From Sutcliffiella horikoshii (GTDB lineage Bacteria; Bacillota; Bacilli; Bacillales; Bacillaceae_I), in contig NZ_VTEV01000004.1 of NCBI RefSeq assembly GCF_008180725.1, positions 1 through 64,000 on the forward strand: a stretch of DNA of 64,000 bases. Reading direction: 5' to 3'. Every line of letters starts with the position of its first letter. Position 1 is the stretch's first letter. The notes under the pieces are model-generated. The model saw nothing but the letters and a program-made list of their open reading frames with translations. It did not search any database and was not told the origin of the DNA. The translations under genes were made by a program, and so were the position numbers. Below, piece after piece: positions 23,753 to 33,147 of this stretch.

Positions 23753-23998
23753 ATGGAAGATAATATTGCACAAGCTCACAAATTCAGCAGTCATCATAAA
23801 AAAGATTTAGAAAAGGATAAGAAATGTGGGTGTTTTTTCTGTCTGGAAATTTACAATCCTTCTCTTATAACGGAATGGATTGACCAAAGTCAAACGGCTG
23901 TGTGTCCCCATTGCGGAATTGATTCTGTTATTGGGGAAAGTTCAGGGGTTCCTATTACTAAAGAGTTTTTGGAGAAAATGAATCAAGCTTGGTTTTGA
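23753..23998 (+). CDS. small zinc-ribbon-like cytoplasmic protein, 81 aa
   Basis: ATG 23753 after AGAGGAGGTACTTCATC. Two Cys pairs, CGCFFC (with Cys at positions 1 and 4 of the CxxC) and CPHCG, flank the segment LEIYNPSLITEWIDQSQTAV; together with KVSSHHKKD-like His residues this looks like a four-cysteine zinc site. Similar short proteins are common in Bacillus and are annotated only as cytoplasmic proteins of unknown role. Confidence 0.75.
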   Translation: MEDNIAQAHKFSSHHKKDLEKDKKCGCFFCLEIYNPSLITEWIDQSQTAVCPHCGIDSVIGESSGVPITKEFLEKMNQAWF

Positions 23999-24014
23999 TA
24001 CTAAAGTCTTTATA

Positions 24015-24155
24015 GATGCCAGAAAAAACAGAAGTCCTTTAATCTGGCATCTAAGGAGTGGACCGATCCCAAAAAAGAAAGAAAACCTTAAATTCTGTCA
24101 TCTAAGAAGCCGAACGATGCCAAAAAGTGCAGGACCCTCTAATTTCTGTCACCAT
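24015..24155. repeat. three-copy tandem array, about 50-51 bp period
   Basis: Units begin GAT(G/C)CCA at 24015, 24065 and 24116 and each ends with a TCTG(G/T)CA(T/C) block, so the unit contains an inverted pair: GATGCCAGA with TCTGGCATC is perfect in copy 1 and degenerate in copies 2 and 3. Spacings are 50 and 51 bp. No open frame is conserved through the copies. Confidence 0.75.
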
Positions 24156-24252
24156 ACAAAATACAAAAACTTAACCCTATTCCAAAAACCTCCCACGCCA
24201 CCTTATAATCCAACCTAAAATGGATACACTGGAGATATAATAATAGTTAAAC

Positions 24253-24322
24253 GTTCTTAAAAAAGAACAAAAATCTTGCGTGATAACGAATAAATAATGT
24301 ATAATTGTTCTTGTTAAAGAAC
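24253..24322. promoter_or_regulatory. sigma-A-like promoter bracketed by two identical-type palindromes
   Basis: GTTCTTAAAAAAGAAC (24253-24268) and GTTCTTGTTAAAGAAC (24307-24322) share GTTCTT-N4-AAGAAC, both followed by AAAAA. Between them lie TTGCGT (24276-24281) and TATAAT (24300-24305) with 18-base spacing. The first palindrome is just upstream of -35 and the second covers the start point, with centres 54 bp apart: an arrangement suited to a dimeric repressor, perhaps with looping. The regulator is unknown. Confidence 0.7.
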
Positions 24323-24344
24323 AAAAACGGTGTGGAGGTGTAAG

Positions 24345-24647
24345 ATGGTCAAAAAGCTATTAATCGCGCTGTTGCTATTAAACATTTTTGACGGAGTTGC
24401 CACCTATTTTGGCCTGCACTTTCAATTAATTAAAGAAGGCAATCCATTAATGGAATCCCTCTATGAGACAAGTCCGGCCTTATTTTTACTCTTTAAACTT
24501 GGCATCTCCATACTACTACTGTTCTTCATACAAAATAATCTCAAACTTAAATCAGCCATTCTTAAAGGTGTCTGCCTTACCGCCGTATGCGTATACAGTA
24601 TGGTCAATATCCTACATATGTACTGGATTTATTACTATATAACATAA
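24345..24647 (+). CDS. DUF5658-type small membrane protein, 100 aa
   Basis: ATG 24345 after GTGGAGGTGTAAG. Three hydrophobic helices are visible: LLIALLLLNIFDGVATYFGL, ALFLLFKLGISILLLFFI and GVCLTAVCVYSMVNILHMYW. The NIFDG(V/A)xT...EGNP(L)M pattern is that of the DUF5658 family of bacterial membrane proteins of unknown function. It stands alone under a palindrome-flanked promoter and is followed by a terminator shared with the convergent yqhG. Confidence 0.75.
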   Translation: MVKKLLIALLLLNIFDGVATYFGLHFQLIKEGNPLMESLYETSPALFLLFKLGISILLLFFIQNNLKLKSAILKGVCLTAVCVYSMVNILHMYWIYYYIT

Positions 24648-24649
24648 AA

Positions 24650-24684
24650 CATACACAATGGTCTTTATCTACCACTGTGTATGT
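24650..24684. terminator. bidirectional terminator between DUF5658 gene and yqhG
   Basis: ACATACACA, a 17-base loop, then TGTGTATGT, between two convergent genes. Confidence 0.6.
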
Positions 24685-25483
24685 TATTGATAAACGATGG
24701 ACCCAAATAAAAAAGTCCACCATTAATAATCGTTACATGAATTTTCGGCTCGTATTGTTCTTGAAGGGCCTTCATCTCGGTTTCATAAGACTCAGGCTTT
24801 TCTTCATCATCCTCATAAAAATGTGTCAAAAGCTGGAGATCTTGATCCCATCTTTTCCTCGCGTCTTCGGCCCATTGATGATCTTCACTTGCAATAAATC
24901 CATTTACATAATGCTCCAGCCTAGTAAGGCCACTTGCCGGCTTTATAATAGGAGTCATGGTAAAACAAAAATCAGGAATTTTTGGTGTCAGATTGATCTT
25001 TTCTACTTCTTCTTGAAACTTTTCAACAATCGTTCCAGTAATCAGATGGATACCAAGTGACATAATGACGTCCTTCTTACGGTCGCATTGATAACTTACT
25101 TTCATATTTACATTTAGCCACGGATGCAGCGGAAGATGGCCTGCACCGGTATGAGAAGGAATATTTTCATACAGCCGAATATACCCTGCAAGACTTTTTG
25201 TCGATTCGAAAATCTGATGCATCCGTGGAGAGCCAAAATGGACATGATCCCCTTTTAAGTCTTCAGGTGCCTTGTTGCTGTCCGTAATCAATGTCATTTT
25301 CATTGGATTCGGCACGCCACCGGTTTTCTCTAGATAGTGCCAATAGAAAGGTCGGTTCATTAGCTCTTTGTCCATATCGATGGTCAATTGCACGGCAAGG
25401 TGGCTGTTTGTGTTCTCGACTATTTCACAGCTGTTTGCCGAAAAATATCGCTCCAAAAATCTATGAATTTCCTGCTGCTGCAT
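24665..25483 (-). CDS. yqhG: YqhG family protein, 272 aa
   Basis: Recognised by sequence character and position: yqhG follows yqhH in B. subtilis too. The product starts MQQQEIHRFLERYFSANSCE, contains RPFYWHYLEKTGGVPNPM, LHPWLNVNMKVSYQCDRKKD and a C-terminal acidic/helical segment. No catalytic motif is evident; function unknown. Its first 23 bases overlap the end of the SNF2 helicase gene yqhH, so the two proteins are made together and may act in the same process. Confidence 0.88.
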   Translation of the reverse strand: MQQQEIHRFLERYFSANSCEIVENTNSHLAVQLTIDMDKELMNRPFYWHYLEKTGGVPNPMKMTLITDSNKAPEDLKGDHVHFGSPRMHQIFESTKSLAGYIRLYENIPSHTGAGHLPLHPWLNVNMKVSYQCDRKKDVIMSLGIHLITGTIVEKFQEEVEKINLTPKIPDFCFTMTPIIKPASGLTRLEHYVNGFIASEDHQWAEDARKRWDQDLQLLTHFYEDDEEKPESYETEMKALQEQYEPKIHVTIINGGLFYLGPSFINNIHSGR

Positions 25484-27158
25484 GTGGGCCGTCCTCCTTT
25501 TTCATCTGATCGGCAAATTCAATAATAGAGGAGAGGTTCTCCATCTTTATTTTCATTTCACCCTCTGATTTTGAATGAAGCATTATATCTTGTATGTGCT
25601 CTTCTAAATTCTTGATTTCCATCTTCGTCAAGATATCATCAAGCTCTCCAATTACGCGTTCAAACAGGTTGATTTTCTCATAAAGAAGCTTCAAAATATG
25701 TTCCTCCACCGTGTTGCTTGTGGCAAAATTATAGATGTTTACATCGCGCTCTTGCCCGAGCCTGTGAATCCGCCCAATTCGCTGTTCAAGTCTCATAGGG
25801 TTCCAGGGGAGGTCGTAGTTAATAATATGGTTACAGAATTGCAAGTTGATTCCCTCGCCCCCGGCTTCTGTCGCAATCAGCACTTGCACATGATTTTTAA
25901 ACAGTTCTCTCATCCAATCCTTTTTACCTCTTTTGAAGCCACCCCGAAAAGGCACGGAGGTGATGCCATTTTGCTTTAAGAACCATTGGAGATACATTTG
26001 TGTCGCTCTATATTCGGTGAAAATGATGACTTTGTCATTAACATTTCTGATCAGCTCTAAAACCTTCTCTGCCTTAGAGTTTCGTCCAACTAAATCAATT
26101 TTTTCGAAAATGTTCAACAGCCCCTGTGAAGGTTGATAATGTGGGTTTTCTTGTTGCTTCCGTTCAATCATGTTCTTAACGGTATAGTAGACTGCTTCCC
26201 TGCTGCTGCATGCTTCCCGCTGCAAGGTCATAATAGAGAATTGACTGGTAATCGGCACATAAGGGTCTGTCTTTAGCTGATTAATGGCATCATAAAGATC
26301 CTGTTCCTCTTTTGTAAATTCAATGATACAAGACTCCACATTTCGTTTTGGCCAATCGATTCCCGTATCCCCGCGCCTGTTTCGAATCATCACTTTATTG
26401 ACGAGTTCTTTTAAATAATCGTCGTTCTCAAGCTTTCGGTCTCTTGCACGAAATACTTCTGTGAAATTACTCTCGCTCCCTAAGTGGCCAGGTTTAAGGA
26501 GGGACACTAGGTTGAAAATTTCTTCCACTTTATTTTGAATAGGAGTGGCTGTTAACAAAAGGCAAAACTTCTTCTTTAAATTTTGCACAAATTCATAGTT
26601 TTTGGTTTTATTATTTTTCAGTTTATGAGCCTCATCAATGATCACCATGTCGTATTCCAGGCTATTAATGATTTCGCGGTGCGGACTCCTTTTTGCCGTA
26701 TCAATGGAAGATACCACTACGTCACATTGCTCCCACACATAACTCTTTTTTTGACCGATAGCAGGGATGTAGAATTTTTGATTCAATTCAATGGCCCATT
26801 GTGATACAAGGGAAGCTGGAACTAAAATCAACACCTTCTTCACTAGTCCTCGAATCATATATTCTTTAAGAATAAGTCCTGCTTCAATGGTTTTACCTAG
26901 CCCCACTTCATCAGCAAGTATGGCTTTCCCATTCATCTCCTCTACGACATTTCTGGCAACTTCCAATTGGTGAGGAAGTGGAGTCAGTTGTGGCAGGTGG
27001 GAAGGAGCAAGCAATCCTTCAAATTCTGGGATGCTAAGATGGTTTTCCACTTCTAACGCAAGCTTGAATAGTTCGTAATTAGCCCAAGGACCATCATCTT
27101 CCATACGTTTTAACAGTTCGTCCTGCCATTCTTTGTCAAAAACAATTTCTACATTCAT
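25461..27158 (-). CDS. yqhH: SNF2-family DNA/RNA helicase YqhH, 565 aa
   Basis: The ATG at 27158 is chosen (GGATGCACAACA upstream); a longer frame is rejected. Motif I is ADEVGLGKTIEAGLI, motif II DEAHKLKN, motif III LLTATPIQN; the C-terminal helicase half has FTEYRATQMYLQWFL, ATEAGGEGINLQFC and LEQRIGRIHRLGQ (motif VI). This is a compact bacterial SNF2/RapA-like ATPase. Its substrate is not known; in B. subtilis yqhH is likewise paired with yqhG beside the gcv operon. Confidence 0.92.
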   Translation of the reverse strand: MNVEIVFDKEWQDELLKRMEDDGPWANYELFKLALEVENHLSIPEFEGLLAPSHLPQLTPLPHQLEVARNVVEEMNGKAILADEVGLGKTIEAGLILKEYMIRGLVKKVLILVPASLVSQWAIELNQKFYIPAIGQKKSYVWEQCDVVVSSIDTAKRSPHREIINSLEYDMVIIDEAHKLKNNKTKNYEFVQNLKKKFCLLLTATPIQNKVEEIFNLVSLLKPGHLGSESNFTEVFRARDRKLENDDYLKELVNKVMIRNRRGDTGIDWPKRNVESCIIEFTKEEQDLYDAINQLKTDPYVPITSQFSIMTLQREACSSREAVYYTVKNMIERKQQENPHYQPSQGLLNIFEKIDLVGRNSKAEKVLELIRNVNDKVIIFTEYRATQMYLQWFLKQNGITSVPFRGGFKRGKKDWMRELFKNHVQVLIATEAGGEGINLQFCNHIINYDLPWNPMRLEQRIGRIHRLGQERDVNIYNFATSNTVEEHILKLLYEKINLFERVIGELDDILTKMEIKNLEEHIQDIMLHSKSEGEMKIKMENLSSIIEFADQMKKEDGPHAAAGNS

Positions 27159-27429
27159 TGTTGTGCATCCTTTCTGAATTATCCAATTTATAGTATGTTG
27201 CAAAAGGATAGCGTTTACATTAGAAAATATTGATAATCTACTTGTTTAAACACGAACATTTAGCTATATAAAAATAATAATAATAAGTGTTTTTATATTG
27301 CCAGATTCCTTTGTCTAATGGTAGGATAATAGTGAGCTTTTTAAGGCAGTTTGCCTGGCTATATAAACATGAATGTTGTAGCTTTCTATTAGTATGACCA
27401 TGTTTGAAGAAAATATTATATTGCGAATG

Positions 27430-27660
27430 AGAACAAGGGGAGAGACTGCCATCATAAATACGGCAGCGCCGAAGGAGCAAGCAGAATGACTGTGAATCTC
27501 TCAGGCAAAAAGACTCTTGTTGGACGCAACTCTGGAGAGCGTTTATTCCTATTGATTCGGAATAAACCACCAAAGGGGAAAGCCTTCTATATAAGGTAAA
27601 CTTTCAGGTGCAAAGGACAGAGAACTCTTTTTTGAAAAAGGAGTTTCTCTGTCCTTTTTT
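27430..27660 (+). ncRNA. tandem glycine riboswitch with terminator, gcvT leader
   Basis: Two glycine aptamers are readable. The first runs from about 27437, with GGGAGAGACTGCC, GCGCCGAAGGAGCAAGC and CTCTCAGGCAAAAAGAC. The second, from about 27520, has GGACGCAACTCTGGAGAG, CACCAAAGGGGAAAGCC and CTTTCAGGTGCAAAGGAC. They are followed by a terminator: GGACAGAGAACTC (27615-27627) and GAGTTTCTCTGTCC (27641-27654), then a T-run. In B. subtilis glycine binding prevents termination and turns on gcv. The short conserved linker between aptamers is kept. Confidence 0.96.
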
Positions 27661-27727
27661 GGATCAGAGCAAAAAGGCAAACTAGTAGGTTTACATTCTT
27701 TTGGTTAGTTAAAGGAGGAGAAAAGTA

Positions 27728-28831
27728 ATGACTGAACTTAAAAAAACACCACTATTTGATGTGTACAAAGAGCATGGTGGTAAAACAATTGATTTTGGTG
27801 GATGGGATCTGCCCGTTCAATTTTCAAGTATTAAAGAAGAACATGAAGCGGTTCGAACAAAAGCCGGTTTATTCGATGTTTCCCACATGGGAGAGATTGA
27901 AGTAAAAGGAAAAGACAGTCTTGCTTACCTACAGAAAATGATGACAAATGATGTTTCCAAACTCAAAGACGGTGGTGCACAATACACAGCAATGTGTTAT
28001 CCGGACGGCGGGACGGTAGACGATCTTCTAGTCTACAAAAAAGCAGATGAGGATTACCTGCTTGTTGTGAACGCATCCAATATAGAAAAAGATTATGATT
28101 GGTTAAAAAGCCATGCAATAGAAGAAGTAGAAGTCACAAATATCTCAGATAATATCGCACAGCTTGCGATTCAAGGTCCAGTTGCAGAGAAAGTTTTGCA
28201 AAAGCTGACAAGTACTGACCTTTCAGAAATTAAATTTTTTAAATTTAAAGAAAATGTAGATATTAATGGTATTTCAGCGCTTGTTTCCAGAACTGGTTAC
28301 ACAGGAGAAGATGGATTTGAAATCTATTGCCAGCAAGAAGACGCGGTCAATCTTTGGAACACGTTACTTGAGGCTGGAAAAGAAGAAGGGCTAGTTCCAT
28401 GTGGATTAGGTTCCCGCGACACCTTGCGTTTTGAAGCAAAGCTTGCTCTTTACGGTCAAGAGCTTTCAAAAGACATTACTCCGATTGAAGCTGGTATCGG
28501 TTTCGCAGTCAAAACAAACAAAGAAGAAGATTTCTTCGGTAAAGAAGTGTTAAAAGAGCAAAAAGAAAACGGCGCACCACGCAGTATCGTTGGAATTGAA
28601 ATGATAGACAAAGGAATTCCGCGACACGGCTATGAAGTATTTGTAGGGGACGAGCAAATCGGAGAAGTAACAACTGGTACGCAATCTCCAACTTTAAAGA
28701 AAAATGTCGGCCTGGCACTTCTGAAAAAAGAATTCACTGCGCTTGAAACAGAAGTGGAAGTGCAAGTTCGTAAAAAGCGTCTAAAAGCAAAAGTGGTTAA
28801 AGCACCATTCTATCAACGTCCGAAAAACTAA
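27728..28831 (+). CDS. gcvT: glycine cleavage system T protein (aminomethyltransferase), 367 aa
   Basis: Transfers the methylene group from the aminomethyl-lipoyl H protein to tetrahydrofolate and releases ammonia. The N-terminal signature [22 protein letters not shown] and [14 protein letters not shown] are folate-binding; the catalytic Asp is in [24 protein letters not shown] and [17 protein letters not shown] are conserved. ATG after AAAGGAGGAGAAAAGTA, behind the glycine riboswitch. First gene of gcvT-gcvPA-gcvPB; gcvH is elsewhere, as in B. subtilis. Confidence 0.96.
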   Translation: MTELKKTPLFDVYKEHGGKTIDFGGWDLPVQFSSIKEEHEAVRTKAGLFDVSHMGEIEVKGKDSLAYLQKMMTNDVSKLKDGGAQYTAMCYPDGGTVDDLLVYKKADEDYLLVVNASNIEKDYDWLKSHAIEEVEVTNISDNIAQLAIQGPVAEKVLQKLTSTDLSEIKFFKFKENVDINGISALVSRTGYTGEDGFEIYCQQEDAVNLWNTLLEAGKEEGLVPCGLGSRDTLRFEAKLALYGQELSKDITPIEAGIGFAVKTNKEEDFFGKEVLKEQKENGAPRSIVGIEMIDKGIPRHGYEVFVGDEQIGEVTTGTQSPTLKKNVGLALLKKEFTALETEVEVQVRKKRLKAKVVKAPFYQRPKN

Positions 28832-28849
28832 CCGGAGAGGGGAACTCAC

Positions 28850-30196
28850 ATGAAACATCGTTATTTACCGATGACAGACCAAGACATCCAGGAAATGCTG
28901 CAAGTAATAGGAGTACAAAGTATAGACGAACTATTTTCAGACATCCCGGAAAGCGTACGATTTGAAGGAGAACTGAAAATCAAACAAGCAAAATCCGAAT
29001 CAGAATTGATGCGCGAGTTAAGTGAGCTTGCTGCTAAAAATAAAGATTTACGAAAGCATGCTTCTTTCTTGGGAGCTGGCGTATATGATCATTACATGCC
29101 GGTCATCGTTGACCATGTTATCTCCCGTTCAGAATTTTATACAGCCTACACTCCTTACCAGCCTGAGATATCACAAGGGGAACTGCAAGCAATCTTTGAA
29201 TTCCAAACAATGATTTGTGAACTAACAGGCATGGACGTGGCAAATTCATCTATGTATGACGGCCCAACAGCCTTCGCAGAAGCAGCGATGCTTTCTTGCG
29301 GTCATACGAAAAAGAAAAAAGTCCTTATTTCGGGCGCAGTTCACCCTGAAGCAAAAGCAGTGGTAACTTCTTATGCAAAAGGACAATATGTGGAAGTGGT
29401 AGAGATCCCAACGAAAAATGGAGTAACCGATGTAGCTGCATTAGAAGAAATGATGTCATCTGACGTTGCGGCAGTTATGGTTCAATATCCAAACTTCTTC
29501 GGTCAAGTGGAGCCGCTGCAACAAATTGAGAAACTTGCACATACAGAAAAGGGAATGTTCGTTGTTTCTTCTAATCCGTTGGCGCTTGGTGCTTTGACAC
29601 CTCCTGGTAAATTTGGTGCTGATATCGTAACTGGTGATGCACAACCGTTTGGTATCCCGACTCAATTCGGTGGACCGCATTGTGGTTATTTTGCGGTAAC
29701 ATCCAAATTGATGCGTAAAGTTCCTGGTAGATTAGTAGGTCAAACAGTGGACGAAGAAGGCCAACGCGGATTCGTTCTGACGCTACAAGCACGTGAACAA
29801 CATATCCGTCGTGATAAAGCGACTTCCAACATTTGTTCGAACCAGGCATTGAATGCACTTGCTGCTTCCGTTGCGATGACGGCCCTTGGCAAAAAAGGTG
29901 TTAAAGAGATGGCGGTTCAAAACATCCAAAAAGCCCAATATGCGAAGCGTTCCTTGGAAGCTGCAGGCCTTGAAGTAACGTTCAGCGGTCCGTTCTTTAA
30001 TGAATTTGTTGTGAAGCTTTCCACTCCAATCAAAGAAGTCAACCGCAAGCTTCTAGAAAAAGGATTAATCGGTGGTTATGACTTGGGTACTTACTATCCT
30101 GAGCTTGAAAACCATATGTTACTTGCAGTTACAGAACTGCGCACGAAAGAGGAAATTGACACACTAGCGAGAGAAATGGGGGCTCATCAACAATGA
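28850..30196 (+). CDS. gcvPA: glycine dehydrogenase (decarboxylating) subunit 1, 448 aa
   Basis: N-terminal half of the split P protein. Marks are [61 protein letters not shown], and [10 protein letters not shown] near the cofactor pocket. It pairs with gcvPB to form the PLP enzyme that decarboxylates glycine and loads the lipoyl arm of GcvH. Length is typical. The ribosome site GGAGAGGGG lies 18 bases after gcvT; the 3' end overlaps gcvPB by four bases. Confidence 0.96.
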   Translation: MKHRYLPMTDQDIQEMLQVIGVQSIDELFSDIPESVRFEGELKIKQAKSESELMRELSELAAKNKDLRKHASFLGAGVYDHYMPVIVDHVISRSEFYTAYTPYQPEISQGELQAIFEFQTMICELTGMDVANSSMYDGPTAFAEAAMLSCGHTKKKKVLISGAVHPEAKAVVTSYAKGQYVEVVEIPTKNGVTDVAALEEMMSSDVAAVMVQYPNFFGQVEPLQQIEKLAHTEKGMFVVSSNPLALGALTPPGKFGADIVTGDAQPFGIPTQFGGPHCGYFAVTSKLMRKVPGRLVGQTVDEEGQRGFVLTLQAREQHIRRDKATSNICSNQALNALAASVAMTALGKKGVKEMAVQNIQKAQYAKRSLEAAGLEVTFSGPFFNEFVVKLSTPIKEVNRKLLEKGLIGGYDLGTYYPELENHMLLAVTELRTKEEIDTLAREMGAHQQ

Positions 30197-31659
30197 AAAA
30201 GCAAAACCAACCACTCATTTTTGAAATGTCCAGAGAAGGTCGTATCGGATACAGCCTGCCTGAAAACGATGTACCAGAAATAGATTTAGCAGAACTTTTC
30301 CCGGCTGAATATATTCGCGAGGAAGCGCCAGAACTGCCGGAAGTTTCCGAGCTTGATATTATGCGTCACTATACAGCATTAAGTAATCGTAACCACGGCG
30401 TGGACTCTGGTTTCTACCCGCTAGGATCTTGTACGATGAAATACAATCCGAAAATCAATGAAAACGTGGCACGCTTCCCAGGTTTCGCTCACATTCACCC
30501 ACTTCAGGATGAGTCTACTGTCCAAGGTGCTTTGGAATTAATGCACGACCTGCAAGAACATTTGATTGAAATCACAGGAATGGACGAAGTGACACTGCAA
30601 CCTGCGGCCGGAGCACATGGTGAGTGGACAGGTCTAATGATGATTCGTGCATTCCACGAAGCAAACAATGACCATAACCGTACAAAAGTTATCGTTCCAG
30701 ACTCCGCACACGGAACAAACCCGGCATCTGCAACAGTTGCTGGACTTGAAACCATTACGGTAAAATCCGACGAAAACGGTTTGGTAGATTTAGAGGATCT
30801 TCGCAGAGTAGTAGGGGAAGATACGGCTGCTTTGATGCTGACGAACCCGAACACGCTTGGTCTTTTTGAAGAGAATATCTTGGAAATGGCACGCATTGTA
30901 CACGATGCAGGCGGAAAGCTTTATTATGACGGAGCGAACCTAAATGCAGTGCTAAGCAAAGCGCGTCCGGGAGACATGGGCTTTGATGTGGTTCACTTGA
31001 ACTTGCACAAAACATTCACAGGTCCTCACGGTGGCGGTGGCCCTGGTTCCGGTCCAGTCGGCGTAAAAGCTGATTTAATCCCTTACCTGCCAAAACCGTT
31101 AGTAGTGAAAAAAGAAGACGGCACGTTCGGATTCGATTACGATCGTCCACAATCAATCGGCCGCGTGAAGCCATTCTACGGTAACTTCGGCATTAATGTT
31201 CGTGCCTACACGTATATCCGTTCTATGGGGCCAGATGGATTGAAAGCAGTAACGGAATATGCCGTACTGAACGCGAATTACATGATGCGCCGTTTGGCAG
31301 AGCACTACGACCTGCCATTTGACAGACATTGTAAGCATGAGTTCGTATTGAGCGGTAAGCGTCAGAAGAAGCTTGGTGTGCGTACATTGGATATTGCCAA
31401 ACGCCTGCTTGACTTTGGCTACCATCCGCCAACCATCTACTTCCCATTGAATGTAGAAGAGTGCATCATGATCGAGCCGACAGAAACGGAATCAAAAGAA
31501 ACATTGGATTCCTTCATAGAAGCGATGATCCAAATTGCACGTGAAGCGGAAGAAAATCCGGAAGTCGTGCAAGAAGCACCTCATACGACGGTAATTAAGA
31601 GATTGGATGAAACGTTGGCGGCACGTAAGCCTGTGTTGCGTTATCAGAAGGAAGCTTGA
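30193..31659 (+). CDS. gcvPB: glycine dehydrogenase (decarboxylating) subunit 2, 488 aa
   Basis: PLP-binding half of the split P protein. The Schiff-base lysine is in [20 protein letters not shown]; other conserved parts are [56 protein letters not shown] and the C-terminal [14 protein letters not shown]. Starts four bases inside gcvPA. A strong terminator ends the operon. Confidence 0.97.
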   Translation: MKKQNQPLIFEMSREGRIGYSLPENDVPEIDLAELFPAEYIREEAPELPEVSELDIMRHYTALSNRNHGVDSGFYPLGSCTMKYNPKINENVARFPGFAHIHPLQDESTVQGALELMHDLQEHLIEITGMDEVTLQPAAGAHGEWTGLMMIRAFHEANNDHNRTKVIVPDSAHGTNPASATVAGLETITVKSDENGLVDLEDLRRVVGEDTAALMLTNPNTLGLFEENILEMARIVHDAGGKLYYDGANLNAVLSKARPGDMGFDVVHLNLHKTFTGPHGGGGPGSGPVGVKADLIPYLPKPLVVKKEDGTFGFDYDRPQSIGRVKPFYGNFGINVRAYTYIRSMGPDGLKAVTEYAVLNANYMMRRLAEHYDLPFDRHCKHEFVLSGKRQKKLGVRTLDIAKRLLDFGYHPPTIYFPLNVEECIMIEPTETESKETLDSFIEAMIQIAREAEENPEVVQEAPHTTVIKRLDETLAARKPVLRYQKEA

Positions 31660-31672
31660 TTATTAGGATTTG

Positions 31673-31710
31673 ATTAGAGAGAGGACAGGGGGACCTGTTC
31701 TCTTTTTTAC
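31673..31710 (+). terminator. intrinsic terminator of the gcv operon
   Basis: GAGAGAGGACAG, a GGGGAC loop region, CTGTTCTCTTTTTT. Confidence 0.85.
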
Positions 31711-31822
31711 TCTTTTTAGTGATTTTTTGTGATTTTGGTGTAGCTTTAGAAGTAAACTCATCGCATTTTTGTTATATAGGGAGTTTGAAAGACAATTAAA
31801 AGGCGAACTTTTACGAGGAATT

Positions 31823-31940
31823 CGTTTTATCCATTGTAAATCCGTTATATCCATTGTAAATCAGATTTATCCATTCTACGCCGCAACTTATCCATTGTTA
31901 ATTAATTTTATCCAATGAAACTCACCATTTATCCATTGCA
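31823..31940 (+). repeat. six-copy array of TTATCCATTG-like units, 20-21 bp period
   Basis: ATCCA(T/A)T begins at 31829, 31849, 31869, 31890, 31910 and 31931 (spacings 20, 20, 21, 20, 21). The core T(T/A)TATCCATTG is kept while the other 8-10 bases vary. It fills much of the 31660-32052 spacer between the gcv terminator and the DinB-like gene. No frame runs through it without stops. Confidence 0.82.
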
Positions 31941-32052
31941 AGCTCTTTGACAGCTCAGCATGATCTTAGTTTGCAAACTTGAGTATCATATCACTTCTCA
32001 AACTCCCCAAAAACCCTTAAGATAAAACTAGAAACAAAGGGAGGGAAAGCAA

Positions 32053-32547
32053 ATGTACTATGAGCAAACCTATAAAGCACGAGAAGAACTGCTGGAACTA
32101 TTAAAAGGAATCTCAGAAGAACAACTGCATCAAAAACACGAAAACCTCTGGACCGTCTCTCAAAACGTAGAGCACTTATATTTAATTGAAAACAAGATCA
32201 CCAACAGCCTAAGAAAAGCGATTGAAGTGAAGCATGAAGTGGAAGAGAAAGATTTAAATTTGGCAAAAATCCTAGCCAACAGAACATATAAAGTGGTGGC
32301 TCCGGAAGACATTACTCCTTCTGAACATCACTATACAAAAGCTGAACTAATCAATCTACTGGAGCAATCCAGATCTAACCTGAACACATTCATTCAAGAA
32401 GTGAACGATGAGATTTTACATAAATACGGTTTCAATCACCGTTGGATAGGCGACCTCTCCGCACAACAATGGGTACAACTCATTGGGTTCCATGAGCGAC
32501 GTCACATCGATCAAATCAACCAAACATTAAGCAACACCGTTCAATAA
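32053..32547 (+). CDS. DinB-family protein, 164 aa
   Basis: Four-helix-bundle DinB/YfiT fold: MYYEQTYKAREELLELLKGI, WTVSQNVEHLYLIENKI with the first His metal ligand, and GFHERRHIDQINQTL with the other two histidines near the C-terminus. Members are metal-dependent, often thiol transferases, but many have unknown substrates. GGGAGGGAAAGCAA precedes the ATG. Monocistronic between the 20-21 bp array and a terminator shared with yqhL. Confidence 0.85.
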   Translation: MYYEQTYKAREELLELLKGISEEQLHQKHENLWTVSQNVEHLYLIENKITNSLRKAIEVKHEVEEKDLNLAKILANRTYKVVAPEDITPSEHHYTKAELINLLEQSRSNLNTFIQEVNDEILHKYGFNHRWIGDLSAQQWVQLIGFHERRHIDQINQTLSNTVQ

Positions 32548-32551
32548 ACAC

Positions 32552-32590
32552 AAAAGAGCACTCACAGTCCCATTACGTGAGTGCTCTTAT
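32552..32590. terminator. bidirectional terminator between DinB-like gene and yqhL
   Basis: AAGAGCACTCAC, 10-base loop, GTGAGTGCTCTT, with A- and T-rich flanks; the genes are convergent. Confidence 0.85.
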
Positions 32591-32593
32591 CTA

Positions 32594-32983
32594 TTAGTTC
32601 TTCGTTCTAATTTTACCGCCCCATTGCTTGAATCCGCCCTTAAGTTGATAAAGCTGCGTGTAACCTTTACGCTTTAACATTTGAGCTGCACGACCACTGC
32701 GCATGGTATTCTGGCAATAAATATAGACAGGTTGGTCTTGACGGACCTCTCTTATTCTCATTTTCATTTGAGACAGAGGGATATTTCTTGCGCCAAGGAT
32801 GTGCCCGCCTTCATACTCTTTTGGTTCACGAACATCAATCAATTGCGCTTTACGATAACCAGCACGAAATTCTTCTTCCGTTAAGGTTGTTAGAATTTTA
32901 CGTTGGTAGATAAACATGATCACTGAATAGACAATAAATGCCGCCAAAATTCCTAATGTTACGTACAAAGCCAAACTAGACAA
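32594..32983 (-). CDS. yqhL: membrane-anchored rhodanese-like protein YqhL, 129 aa
   Basis: N-terminal transmembrane helix (LALYVTLGILAAFIVYSVIMF), then a rhodanese domain: LIDVREPKEYEGGHILGARN, and the active-site loop YIYCQNTMRSGRAAQML with the catalytic Cys. The Cys-x4-RS pattern suggests sulfur or phosphatase-like chemistry at the inner membrane face. In B. subtilis the gene lies next to lipM as here. The substrate is unknown. Confidence 0.92.
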   Translation of the reverse strand: MSSLALYVTLGILAAFIVYSVIMFIYQRKILTTLTEEEFRAGYRKAQLIDVREPKEYEGGHILGARNIPLSQMKMRIREVRQDQPVYIYCQNTMRSGRAAQMLKRKGYTQLYQLKGGFKQWGGKIRTKN

Positions 32984-33147
32984 CCCCTCTTTTTCTTTTT
33001 ATACCAAAGTATATTATATAAAAGCTTGTCCGAAATGTCATCCTTTTCTACTAGGCAGTTATAAAAAACTGCCAAGCTTTAACTTTGAAATCCCGGTGTA
33101 CTTTTGGTAGACTAATTCATCATATAAAGATAAATGAGGTACATAAC

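Noticed and set aside
24587-25060. 157-codon + strand frame across yqhG
   Set aside because: Antisense shadow of yqhG, covering the bidirectional terminator.
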